From: Prevotella sp. UBA2739
GTDB taxonomy: Bacteria; Bacteroidota; Bacteroidia; Bacteroidales; Bacteroidaceae
DNA length: 12,932 nucleotides
Assembly (NCBI GenBank): GCA_002353525.1
Contig: DEJV01000033.1
Span: forward strand, 77,419 to 90,350
Direction: 5' to 3'
Shown: piece after piece, positions 6,449-12,932 of the stretch
Layout of the letters: each line of letters begins with the position of its first letter
How positions within the stretch are numbered: the stretch's first letter is position 1
The notes under the pieces: model-generated
Databases searched by the model: none
What the model was told of the DNA's origin: nothing
Seen by the model: the letters and a program-made list of their open reading frames with translations, nothing else
Made by a program: the position numbers and the translations under genes

Positions 6449-6469
6449 GTTCTGTAGCTTGAGTTATTA

Positions 6470-6600
6470 TGCATTATGAATTATGAATTAAAAAGCCCTT
6501 CAGGGTCGATATGGTGTGCCGGTTGCTATCCGAGGGTGCTCGCTGTGCTCGTACCCCCGGTTACTAAGCGGTGACCGCCTTGCGGTCAGTAAAAAGAATC
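6470..6600 (+). repeat. Simple repeats and hairpin-rich intergenic DNA
   Basis: ATTATGAATT units (6471-6489) are followed by GCCCTTCAGGG (6495-6505) and a GC-rich stretch ending in the perfect hairpin TGACCGC-CTT-GCGGTCA (6572-6588) followed by GTAAAAAG. This last block resembles a widespread Prevotella intergenic repeat. It has no T-tract on the plus strand, so I do not call a terminator. Confidence 0.5.
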
Positions 6601-6795
6601 GTTCACAATTTGCGAATAGAATTAGTGCGCATTAGGATAATTTGTTTCCCGATATTAAAAAAAAATGAATAATAGGAATAATTTCAGCCATTAATTAATA
6701 TAATAATCGGGAAAGACAGAAATGATATTATAAAAATTTGTGGATAAAATTATTTATATTATGCTAATTTGTTTCCTAGTCCTCAAACCGTCAGG
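6601..6795. other. AT-rich intergenic DNA with a spaced inverted repeat
   Basis: There is no gene. TTTCCCGAT (6645-6653) is the inverse of ATCGGGAAA (6706-6714), and the match extends through ATTA/TAAT with one gap, enclosing about 50 AT-rich bases. AATTTGTTTCC occurs twice in direct orientation (6639 and 6766). Neither feature has an assigned role. Confidence 0.45.
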
Positions 6796-6869
6796 CTAAT
6801 TATCAATTGTCAATTCTCAATTATCAATTGACTAACGTTCTCAATTATCAATTAGCTAACGTTCTCAAT
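6796..6869 (-). repeat. AATTGATAATTG simple repeats, right block (inverted), with 24-bp tandem duplication
   Basis: Reads as ATCAATTGTCAATT-type units, the reverse complement of the block at 5367-5487. Within it 6818-6841 and 6842-6865 are 24-bp copies differing only by a GA/AG swap. Confidence 0.75.
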
Positions 6870-6905
6870 CTTCAACTCCTCTTGTTAACATAATTTAGCT
6901 ACACA

Positions 6906-6940
6906 TTTGATGGCGGTTTAAGAAATAAACACTATATTTG
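6906..6940 (+). promoter_or_regulatory. Probable rocD promoter
   Basis: A perfect -7 box TATATTTG (6933-6940) lies 35 bases before the ATG. The nearest -33-like TTTG (6906-6909) is spaced 23 bp, longer than usual, so only the -7 element is strong. The leader would be about 28 nt and AT-rich, with no Shine-Dalgarno. Confidence 0.6.
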
Positions 6941-6975
6941 CAAATAAACTGAATAAATATAGACTTTTTGACACT

Positions 6976-8232
6976 ATGAAGACAAACACGGAAACAAATG
7001 AGAACAAGGGTAAAATGACGCTTAGCCAGCAGATGATGGCGCTGGAAGAGCAGTATGGCGCACATAATTACCACCCCCTGCCCGTGGTGCTCCACCGCGG
7101 CGAAGGCATCTACGTATGGGACGTTGAGGGAAAGCGCTATTTCGACTTCCTCTCTTCCTATTCGGCCGTGAACCAGGGACACTGCCACCCACGCATCGTG
7201 AAGGCTCTGAAAGATCAGGCCGACAAGCTCTGTCTGACATCACGCGCATTCTATAACGATGCCTTGTGCGAATATGAGAAGTTCATGCACGAGTATTTTG
7301 GCTACGACCGCATCCTGCCCATGAACACGGGTGCCGAGGGTGTGGAGACGGCCCTGAAGCTGGCGCGCCGATGGGGTGCCGTGAAGAAAGGCATACCCAA
7401 CGATAAGATTAAGGTGGTGTGCTGCGAAGGCAACTTCCACGGACGCACCGTGACGGTCATCACCATGAGCAACGATCCCAGCTCGTATGCCCAGTACGGT
7501 CCGCTCACGCCGGGCTTCGTGCGCATACCTTATAATGATGTGGAGGCTCTGCGCCGGGTGCTCGACGAGCAGGGCGACGAGATTTGTGCCTTCATAGCCG
7601 AGCCTATACAGGGTGAGGCTGGCGTGTTTGTGCCCGACGATGGTTATATGAAGAAGTGCTACGACCTGTGCCATGCGCACAATGTGCTGCTCATTGCCGA
7701 CGAGGTGCAGACGGGTATTGCCCGCACCGGCCGCATGCTGTGCTGCGACCACGACGGCATCCGTCCCGACATCGTCATCCTGGGCAAGGCATTGGGCGGT
7801 GGTGTGCTGCCGGTATCTGCCTGTCTGGCCGACGACGACATCATGCTGAACATCCGTCCGGGCGAGCACGGCTCTACGTTTGGCGGATTCCCGCTGGCTG
7901 CCCGTGTGGCTGTAGAGGCGCTGAAGGTGGTGAAGGACGAGCATCTGGTGGAGAATGCCGAGAAGATGGGACAGATCTTCCGCGAGGAAATCAAGAAAAT
8001 CAACTCGCCGTTCATCGAGCAGGTGCGCGGCCGCGGTCTGCTCAATGCCATCGTGACGAAGCCCGTCAACGGCAAAACGGCCTGGGACATCTGCATCCGC
8101 ATGATGGAGAAGGGACTGCTGGCCAAGCCTACCCACGACCATATCATCCGCTTCGCCCCGCCACTCTGCATCAACGAGGAGCAGTTGCGCGAGGCCATCG
8201 CGATCATCAAGGAAACGTTCGAAGAAAGGTGA
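6976..8232 (+). CDS. rocD: Ornithine aminotransferase (ornithine--oxo-acid transaminase)
   Basis: This cytoplasmic PLP enzyme moves the delta-amino group of ornithine to 2-oxoglutarate, giving glutamate semialdehyde and linking arginine, proline and glutamate metabolism. The 418-residue length is normal for the class III aminotransferase family. Visible landmarks are YHPLPVVL near the N-terminus, NTGAEGVETALKLAR for phosphate binding, NFHGRT, AEPIQGEAGV, DEVQTG with D242 (pyridine nitrogen) and ILGKALGGG with the PLP lysine K271, then GSTFGGFPLAA. The start at 6976 sits 35 bases after the promoter box; M14 (7015) is a possible alternative, since family homology begins around TLSQQ. Codon use is GC-rich, as in mfd. 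It stands alone and converges on mfd, whose frame runs into its 3' half on the other strand. Confidence 0.95.
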   Translation: MKTNTETNENKGKMTLSQQMMALEEQYGAHNYHPLPVVLHRGEGIYVWDVEGKRYFDFLSSYSAVNQGHCHPRIVKALKDQADKLCLTSRAFYNDALCEYEKFMHEYFGYDRILPMNTGAEGVETALKLARRWGAVKKGIPNDKIKVVCCEGNFHGRTVTVITMSNDPSSYAQYGPLTPGFVRIPYNDVEALRRVLDEQGDEICAFIAEPIQGEAGVFVPDDGYMKKCYDLCHAHNVLLIADEVQTGIARTGRMLCCDHDGIRPDIVILGKALGGGVLPVSACLADDDIMLNIRPGEHGSTFGGFPLAARVAVEALKVVKDEHLVENAEKMGQIFREEIKKINSPFIEQVRGRGLLNAIVTKPVNGKTAWDICIRMMEKGLLAKPTHDHIIRFAPPLCINEEQLREAIAIIKETFEER

Positions 8233-11200
8233 TAACTGAGAGGTGAGAACTGAGAGGTCTGATTACCTTTTGCACTTGAGCCACGACCGTGAGAGTAATC
8301 ATCCCTGTCACCTCTCCGTTCTCCGTTATCACCTTGAAGACGTTCTGCGTTCTCCCTAGGTCGTGTTTCATTAGCCAGTTCGGCCATGGCCTGCTTCAGA
8401 ATCTTCAGGTAGGTCTCGTAGCCCAACTCCTCCATAAATCCGCTTTGCTCAGCACCCAGCAGGTTGCCGGCTCCACGAATGTCTAGGTCTTGCATCGACA
8501 GGTTGAAGCCACTGCCCAGTTCTGAGAAGGTTTCCAGCGCCTCCAGACGGCGGCGTGCCTCTTGGTTGAGGTTGGCCAATGGCGGTGCCAGCAGATAGCA
8601 GAAAGCCTTTTTGTTCGACCGTCCCACACGTCCGCGCATCTGATGCAGGTCGGAGAGGCCAAAGCGGTGGGCATCGTTAATGATAATGGTGTTGGCATTC
8701 GAGATGTCGATACCATTCTCAACGATGGTCGTCGAGAGCAGCACATCATAGTCGTAGTTCATGAATCCCATCACAATCTTCTCCAGCTCCTCGGGTTTCA
8801 TCTGCCCGTGGCCAATGGCAATACGGCAGTCGGGCACGTATTTCTCTATCAGTGAGGCAATATGGGGCAGTTCCTTGATATTGTCGTTCACGAAAAACAC
8901 CTGTCCGTTACGGCTCATCTCAAAGTTGATGGCGTCGGCTATCACCTCGGCATCAAACGTATGAATCTCAGTACTGATGGGATAACGGTTGGGCGGTGGT
9001 GTCTGAATGATGCTCATGTCGCGGGCACCCATCAGCGAGAACTGCAGCGTGCGTGGGATGGGCGTAGCCGACATAGTGAGCGTGTCGACATTGGTTTTCA
9101 TCTTGCGCAGTTTCTCCTTGGTGGAGACACCAAACTTCTGCTCCTCGTCGATGATGAGCAGTCCCAGGTCTTTCCATTTCACGGCTTTGCCTATCAGCTT
9201 GTGGGTGCCTATCAGAATGTCTATCTTACCTGCCTCCAGGTCGGTCAGCACTTCACGGGTCTGCTTAGCCGTACGCGCTCTTGAGAGATAGTCCACTCGC
9301 ACCGGCATTCCCTTCAGGCGCGACTGGAAGGTCTGGTAGTGCTGATAGGCCAGCACCGTGGTAGGCACAAGCACTGCCACCTGCTTCGAGTCGCATGCTG
9401 CCTTGAACGCGGCACGCACGGCCACCTCGGTCTTTCCGAAACCCACATCGCCACACACCAGCCGGTCCATCGGCCGCGCACTCTCCATGTCGGCCTTCAC
9501 GTCGTTGGTAGCTTTCAGCTGGTCGGGCGTGTCTTCGTATAGGAACGATGCCTCCAGTTCGTGCTGCAGAAACGAGTCGGCACTAAAGGCATAACCCTTC
9601 TCGCGCCGTCGGGCAGCATAGAGGCGTATCAGGTCGCGGGCAATATCCTTAATCTTGGTCTTGGTGCGTTCCTTCATGCGCTCCCATGCCCCCGTGCCGA
9701 GGGTCGACAGGCGTGGCGGAGCGTCACTGTCCGACCGTTTATATTTGCTGATTTTGTAGAGCGAGTGGATGCTCACGTCCACTTTGTCGCCATGCTGATA
9801 CACAATACGGATGACTTCCTGATAGCCATTCTCCGATCCCTGACGGCCGGCGGGCAGCGGCACACGCACCAGTCCGCCAAAACGGCCGATGCCAAAGTCC
9901 ACATGCACAATATAGTCGCCAGGCTCCATCTCCTGCAGCTCCTTCATGGTGAGAGCCATCTTTCCGCTGCGTGCGGCATCGGAACGCAGGCTGTACTTAT
10001 GGAAACGGTCGAATATCTGGTGGTCGGTAAAGAAGCACACCTTGAGCTTGTTATCGGCAAATCCGGCATGCAGGGTTTGCTCCACAGGTGTGAACACAAT
10101 GCCGTGGTTGATTTCCTCGAAGATGTCGTGCAGTCGCTGGTTTTGTTTCTGGCTGTCGGCCAACACATACAGACGGTAGCCCCGCAGCATGTAGTCCTCG
10201 AAGGCCTGGGTAAGCAATTCGAAGTTTTTATGGAACAAAGGCTGGGGCGACATATCAAACTTGATGGTGGCCTGCGGTTTGCCCGTGGGTTTCGTGCCAA
10301 ACTCCATGCGACGGAAGTTAAGGGCATCGTCGGTAAACTGCGAGCCACTCACCAGCATGTTCTCGCTCTTCATTTGCATCATCATGGCATGCTGCTCCAT
10401 CTCGGTGGCTCCCTCCATGCGCTCGGTCAGGGCCTGCGACGAGAACCCGTCTTGGTAGATGCGGTCGATGACATCGCGCACATAGAGCAGGTCTTTCATC
10501 ACCAGCACCGTGTCGGCGGGCAGGAAACTCATAAACGAGGTTTTCTCACTGCTCATCGTAGCCAGCTCTGGTACAATCTCCACCTGTTGACGGCGCTCTT
10601 TCGACAGCTGGTTTTGCACCTCAAAGGTACGTATCGAGTCAATCTCATCGCCAAAGAAATCTATACGGAAGGGATACTCGCTGCTATAACTGTAGACATC
10701 CACAATGCTACCGCGCACGGCAAACTGCCCTGGCTCGTACACATAGTCCACCTCGTTGAACCCCAGCTCGCGCAACGACTGTTCCAATCCCGTCACGTCG
10801 GTAGTCTGGCCTGCCTTCAGCACAATGGTCCGCTCGTTCAGCTTCTTCTTCGAGACCACCAATTCGCTGAGAGCCTCAGGGTGAGTCACTATATAGAGTT
10901 GAGAGTCGAGGGTTGCGGGCTGGGAGGTGAGCCGTCCCAGCACCTCGGTACGCAGAATCTCGTTGGCGGCATCGCGCTGTGCATATTTCACCTGTCTGCG
11001 ATACGACGAAGGGAAGAAGAGCACGCTCTCCTGCCCCAGCATCTGCGTCAGGTCGTGATAGAAATAACCCGCCTCGTCGGCATCTTGCAGAACGAACAAC
11101 ACCGTCTTGGGGCACAGTTTTGCCACCGAGGCAAACAACACGGGAGTGGCTGATGCCACAAGTCCTTGCAGGAAAACGCTCTTCACCGAACTGTCTTCCA

Positions 11201-11267
11201 GTACTTTCGCCAATGCTCCTGCCTGCGGAGACTTGGCATAAATGGTCAATAAGTCTTGTATCTTCAT
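7659..11267 (-). CDS. mfd: Transcription-repair coupling factor Mfd lacking its C-terminal D7 domain, with an antisense-coded tail
   Basis: Mfd pushes stalled RNA polymerase off damaged DNA and recruits UvrA. From M1 at 11267 the protein shows the UvrB-like N-terminal region (about 1-330), the polymerase-interacting CarD-like domain from MEPGDYIVHVDFGIGRFGG (447 on), and a RecG-like translocase with Walker A GDVGFGKT (K612), DEEQ (707-710), SATPIPRTL and the TRG region DLDIRGAGNLLGAEQSG. Homology stops at AMAELANE (residue 967, position 8367). Family members continue for about 150-180 residues with the D7 domain, which restrains ATPase and UvrA binding. Only 134 bases separate this point from rocD, so D7 cannot be hidden in another frame here. 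The frame instead runs on for 235 unrelated residues, the last ~190 antisense to rocD. The start at 11267 is favoured over the in-frame ATG at 11306, which falls in the promoter's -33 box. The gene may be functional and deregulated, or decaying. Confidence 0.85.
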   Translation of the reverse strand: MKIQDLLTIYAKSPQAGALAKVLEDSSVKSVFLQGLVASATPVLFASVAKLCPKTVLFVLQDADEAGYFYHDLTQMLGQESVLFFPSSYRRQVKYAQRDAANEILRTEVLGRLTSQPATLDSQLYIVTHPEALSELVVSKKKLNERTIVLKAGQTTDVTGLEQSLRELGFNEVDYVYEPGQFAVRGSIVDVYSYSSEYPFRIDFFGDEIDSIRTFEVQNQLSKERRQQVEIVPELATMSSEKTSFMSFLPADTVLVMKDLLYVRDVIDRIYQDGFSSQALTERMEGATEMEQHAMMMQMKSENMLVSGSQFTDDALNFRRMEFGTKPTGKPQATIKFDMSPQPLFHKNFELLTQAFEDYMLRGYRLYVLADSQKQNQRLHDIFEEINHGIVFTPVEQTLHAGFADNKLKVCFFTDHQIFDRFHKYSLRSDAARSGKMALTMKELQEMEPGDYIVHVDFGIGRFGGLVRVPLPAGRQGSENGYQEVIRIVYQHGDKVDVSIHSLYKISKYKRSDSDAPPRLSTLGTGAWERMKERTKTKIKDIARDLIRLYAARRREKGYAFSADSFLQHELEASFLYEDTPDQLKATNDVKADMESARPMDRLVCGDVGFGKTEVAVRAAFKAACDSKQVAVLVPTTVLAYQHYQTFQSRLKGMPVRVDYLSRARTAKQTREVLTDLEAGKIDILIGTHKLIGKAVKWKDLGLLIIDEEQKFGVSTKEKLRKMKTNVDTLTMSATPIPRTLQFSLMGARDMSIIQTPPPNRYPISTEIHTFDAEVIADAINFEMSRNGQVFFVNDNIKELPHIASLIEKYVPDCRIAIGHGQMKPEELEKIVMGFMNYDYDVLLSTTIVENGIDISNANTIIINDAHRFGLSDLHQMRGRVGRSNKKAFCYLLAPPLANLNQEARRRLEALETFSELGSGFNLSMQDLDIRGAGNLLGAEQSGFMEELGYETYLKILKQAMAELANETRPRENAERLQGDNGERRGDRDDYSHGRGSSAKGNQTSQFSPLSYHLSSNVSLMIAMASRNCSSLMQSGGAKRMIWSWVGLASSPFSIMRMQMSQAVLPLTGFVTMALSRPRPRTCSMNGELIFLISSRKICPIFSAFSTRCSSFTTFSASTATRAASGNPPNVEPCSPGRMFSMMSSSARQADTGSTPPPNALPRMTMSGRMPSWSQHSMRPVRAIPVCTSSAMSSTLCAWHRS
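8229..8333. repeat. Large imperfect stem-loop between rocD and mfd
   Basis: 8229-8258 (GGTGATAACTGAGAGGTGAG and onward, holding AACTGAGAGGT twice) is largely the inverse of 8307-8333. Inside it TGATTAC (8260-8266) pairs with GTAATCA (8295-8301). The first arm overlaps the rocD stop codon. The element could end both convergent transcripts, though it lacks a clear T-tract. It also marks where the normal 3' end of mfd has been lost. Confidence 0.65.
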
Positions 11268-11276
11268 TGAAGACTG

Positions 11277-11307
11277 CAAAGATACGAAAAGTCGAGCGAA
11301 ATGCAAA
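11277..11307 (-). promoter_or_regulatory. mfd promoter, nearly leaderless
   Basis: On the minus strand TTTG (11307-11304), 19 bp, then TATCTTTG (11284-11277): a full Bacteroidetes consensus. Transcription should start near 11270, only a few bases before the ATG at 11267. This supports that start and predicts an almost leaderless mRNA. Confidence 0.75.
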
Positions 11308-11359
11308 AGGAAAGCCTGCTTTTCTTTTCATTTCCGAGACGGAGTAACTTCGGCAACGA

Positions 11360-11379
11360 CAAAGTTACGAAAAATCGAG
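11360..11379 (-). promoter_or_regulatory. Second -7-like box, duplicated promoter motif upstream of mfd
   Basis: CAAAGTTACGAAAAATCGAG matches the mfd promoter stretch 11277-11296 at 18 of 20 bases. It carries TAACTTTG on the minus strand, but the nearest TTG is 26 bp further upstream, so activity is doubtful. It may be a remnant of a promoter duplication. Confidence 0.35.
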
Positions 11380-11419
11380 AGCAGAACCGTCAGCAATTCC
11401 ATGTTGCTAAGAAAGTCCA

Positions 11420-11833
11420 TTACAGCAGTCCGTGTTCTCTCAATATCTCCACCATTTCAGCTGGCGTCACCACAATCGGCTTGTCAGGGAAATGCTTCTT
11501 GTTGCCAGTCACTAGATAGGCATCCTCTTTCGACAAGGCCACTTCATAGAAGACGATGTCCTTAGGGTCTGGGAAATGCTCAGAGGAAGGCACTCTTTCA
11601 CCACGAATACCATTCATCAGTATCCTGTCTATTGCCCATTTTATCAGGTGCTCCGGGATATCGAACTTCTTGCGATGCAGCACATCTATATATTCATCGA
11701 TAATTTCATCACTATAGACGGGAATGATTTTCCCTTGCAAGACAGCAGCCCAGACTTTTGACGTAGCAGCCAACAGGTTTTTCGTGATGTAAGCCGATAC
11801 AATCACATTTGTGTCTATAACAGCGTAAATCAT
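11420..11833 (-). CDS. PIN-domain toxin, VapC-like putative RNase
   Basis: This 137-residue protein is a PIN-fold single-strand RNase candidate acting as the toxin of a type II toxin-antitoxin pair. Acidic residues expected for metal binding are visible: D7 in VIDTNV, E47 in IIDEYIDVL, D92 in FPDPKDIVF and D104 in SKEDAYLVTGN. The length and the YLVTGNKKHF end fit the subgroup annotated as putative toxin, PIN family (COG1569-like). Its ATG overlaps the antitoxin stop by 4 bases (ATGA), indicating translational coupling. It lies 152 bases upstream of mfd on the same strand, but mfd has its own promoter. No truncation is seen, so it is probably active. Confidence 0.85.
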   Translation of the reverse strand: MIYAVIDTNVIVSAYITKNLLAATSKVWAAVLQGKIIPVYSDEIIDEYIDVLHRKKFDIPEHLIKWAIDRILMNGIRGERVPSSEHFPDPKDIVFYEVALSKEDAYLVTGNKKHFPDKPIVVTPAEMVEILREHGLL

Positions 11834-12138
11834 GCCTCTAACTTTTTCTTTCTTGCCTTTTCCTCACGCGCCAACCTGATTTCTTCATTGATTTCTTCCA
11901 TCGTCAGTTCAGGTCTGTTGCTGGCAGCCACTTCCCTCCGAAACGCATAGAAATCGTTCAGTACGTTATCTTCTGATGGGTTAGCAGCAATTTCAAACGG
12001 AATCATCCTTTTCCGCACCACGGCATTGGCGAAGATGTTCATTGCCGTGTTTACACTCATGCCAAACTGCGAGCATAGTTCCTCAAACTGAGCCTTGATG
12101 CCAGCGTCCATACGGACGGTCATTGATACCTGTGCCAT
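11830..12138 (-). CDS. RelB/DinJ-like ribbon-helix-helix antitoxin
   Basis: The 102-residue protein begins MAQVSMTVRMDAGIKAQFEE and continues through a typical ribbon-helix-helix region (about 5-50, with GMSVNTAMNIFANAVVRKRMIPFEI), as in the RelB/DinJ antitoxin family. The second half is charged and helical, ending EEKARKKKLEA, and would be the flexible toxin-binding part. It is the first gene of the pair, as is usual, and probably represses its own promoter. DinJ-like antitoxins classically pair with YafQ/RelE-fold toxins; here the partner is a PIN protein. Confidence 0.82.
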   Translation of the reverse strand: MAQVSMTVRMDAGIKAQFEELCSQFGMSVNTAMNIFANAVVRKRMIPFEIAANPSEDNVLNDFYAFRREVAASNRPELTMEEINEEIRLAREEKARKKKLEA

Positions 12139-12284
12139 AATTATCCTTATTATTGTTTAGGCTACAAAAATAAGCATTTTATTTCATTCTGCCATCATAA
12201 TGACATAATTTTTTCTCGTTTTTACTAAAAATAGTACCAAGTTCCCATATTCTTCTTTTTTGTTGTCGGAGTCTTTATAGCCAA
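12139..12284 (-). promoter_or_regulatory. Control region of the toxin-antitoxin pair
   Basis: On the minus strand TATTTTTG (12172-12165) is a perfect -7 box 27 bases from the antitoxin ATG; no good -33 TTTG is seen. Two short inverted repeats could be operators or ends: TCATT...AATGA (12184-12203) and TACTA-AAAA-TAGTA (12223-12236). The latter could also act as a weak terminator for the upstream gene. No gene lies in this stretch. Confidence 0.45.
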
Positions 12285-12932
12285 CTAAAGTCCATTTCTA
12301 TCCGCCGCCATACCATATTGATTCATATTGACTTCCATTGCCTTCTGCTTGGCAGCATCTCTTACCATTGGGGTGTATGCCTCAATAATATGGCGCCAGT
12401 CGTTTGGACTCATTCCCCCATATTTTTCCCCAAATTTGCTGACAATCTCTCTTTGTATCTGCAAGTCGCTGATGCCTGCATCCATATGAAGCAAGTTGAA
12501 AATGTAGTTGCGCACCTCTTTGTCATCCTCTATGTTTTTGAGTTTGGCAGTCAATCCTTTATAGACAGTCTCAAACACCCGCTGATTGATGAAGTTCATG
12601 AAGTCCGGATTATCCAGATAGTTCCTGCAGAATTCCGTATTCTCGCTGAGCATTTGTGCAACAATCATCATAAGCGATGATGCGCATTGCTGCATGGCAG
12701 TTTCTTTGTTGCTGTTTTTTGCAGCATTCACGAAGGTGTCGTCTGTGGCCAGCCGCTCCGGCAGTTCGTCGAGTTGTTTTTTCGCCAACTCAATATTCTG
12801 CCAGTTAATGCTATTGAACTCATCCAAGATGTCGCTCAGTTTGGCCAAGTCAGGCTCTTGCGGTGCCTTGGGGCCTCCCACGGGGATGGGGTCTATCTCA
12901 GCGTTTTTATTCTCCAGCTCTATTTTCTGCTC
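12285..12932 (-). CDS. C-terminal part of a gene off the right edge, resembling the HsdR tail of a type I restriction enzyme
   Basis: The frame is open to the right edge; the GTG at 12881 is not a convincing start. About 215 residues are visible, starting QKIELENKNAEIDPIPVGG. LAKLSDILDEFNSINW, followed by DTFVNAAKNSNKETA and DNPDFMNFINQRVFETVYKG, recalls the helical C-terminal region of type I restriction motor subunits, which often reads LSEIIKEFN...W and later D-F...F...Y. The remaining ~85 residues (TAKLKNIEDDKEVRNYIF onward) I do not recognise. The helicase and nuclease motifs that would settle the call lie outside the window. If correct, this is the end of an hsdR gene with the toxin-antitoxin pair just downstream. 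Alternatives are another SF2-linked helical protein or an unknown family. Confidence 0.5.
   Translation of the reverse strand, partial: EQKIELENKNAEIDPIPVGGPKAPQEPDLAKLSDILDEFNSINWQNIELAKKQLDELPERLATDDTFVNAAKNSNKETAMQQCASSLMMIVAQMLSENTEFCRNYLDNPDFMNFINQRVFETVYKGLTAKLKNIEDDKEVRNYIFNLLHMDAGISDLQIQREIVSKFGEKYGGMSPNDWRHIIEAYTPMVRDAAKQKAMEVNMNQYGMAADRNGL

Noticed and set aside
5131..6975. tRNA, rRNA or other RNA gene in the long intergenic region
   Set aside because: No cloverleaf, conserved TTCGAATC-like arm or rRNA segment was seen. A short transcript ending at the 5332-5367 terminator is possible, but no promoter was found for it.
7240..8142. 300-residue minus-strand and overlapping plus-strand open frames in rocD
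   Set aside because: Both are shadows of rocD in other frames. Only the minus frame continuous with mfd is reported, as its translated tail.
9561..11153. 530-residue open frame on the plus strand
   Set aside because: It is antisense to mfd, His/Leu-rich with no family features, and is a shadow of a conserved gene.

Overview
The window looks like chromosome of a Bacteroidales bacterium, most likely Prevotella/Segatella-like. Three things point there: promoters of the Bacteroidetes form (TTTG, then TAnnTTTG about 19-20 bp downstream), a large exported protein with a type IX-secretion-like C-terminal tail, and typical Bacteroidales intergenic palindromes. Everything here is read from sequence alone; no database search was run.

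Left part (1-5370): the 3' part of a tyrosine recombinase gene runs in from the left edge. A perfect 13-bp inverted repeat (656-668 and 844-856) starts inside the end of that gene. It encloses an AT-rich segment with a near-consensus promoter pointing right, towards a 1248-residue exported surface-type protein and a 66-residue acidic protein. I read this as a local phase-variation switch, drawn here in the ON orientation. Two hairpin terminators follow.

Middle (5131-6975): about 1.85 kb with no credible gene, packed with repeats. These are AATTGAT-type simple repeats near both ends in opposite orientation, three copies of a CCCAGGG/CCCTGGG palindrome element, a decayed 32-bp tandem repeat, and twelve 22-bp units each centred on a 15-bp palindrome. 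In that array one base pair changes from C:G to A:T on both arms together.

Right part (6976-12932): ornithine aminotransferase (rocD, +) converges on mfd (-), the transcription-repair coupling factor. Mfd homology ends exactly where its C-terminal regulatory domain (D7) should begin. The frame then continues through a large stem-loop and 574 bases antisense to rocD. Upstream on the minus strand lie a RelB/DinJ-like antitoxin and PIN toxin pair with a 4-base overlap, and the C-terminal part of a gene off the right edge that resembles the tail of a type I restriction HsdR subunit.

The best candidates for something undescribed are the recombinase/promoter switch with its operon, the covarying palindrome array, and the D7-less mfd with its antisense-coded tail.
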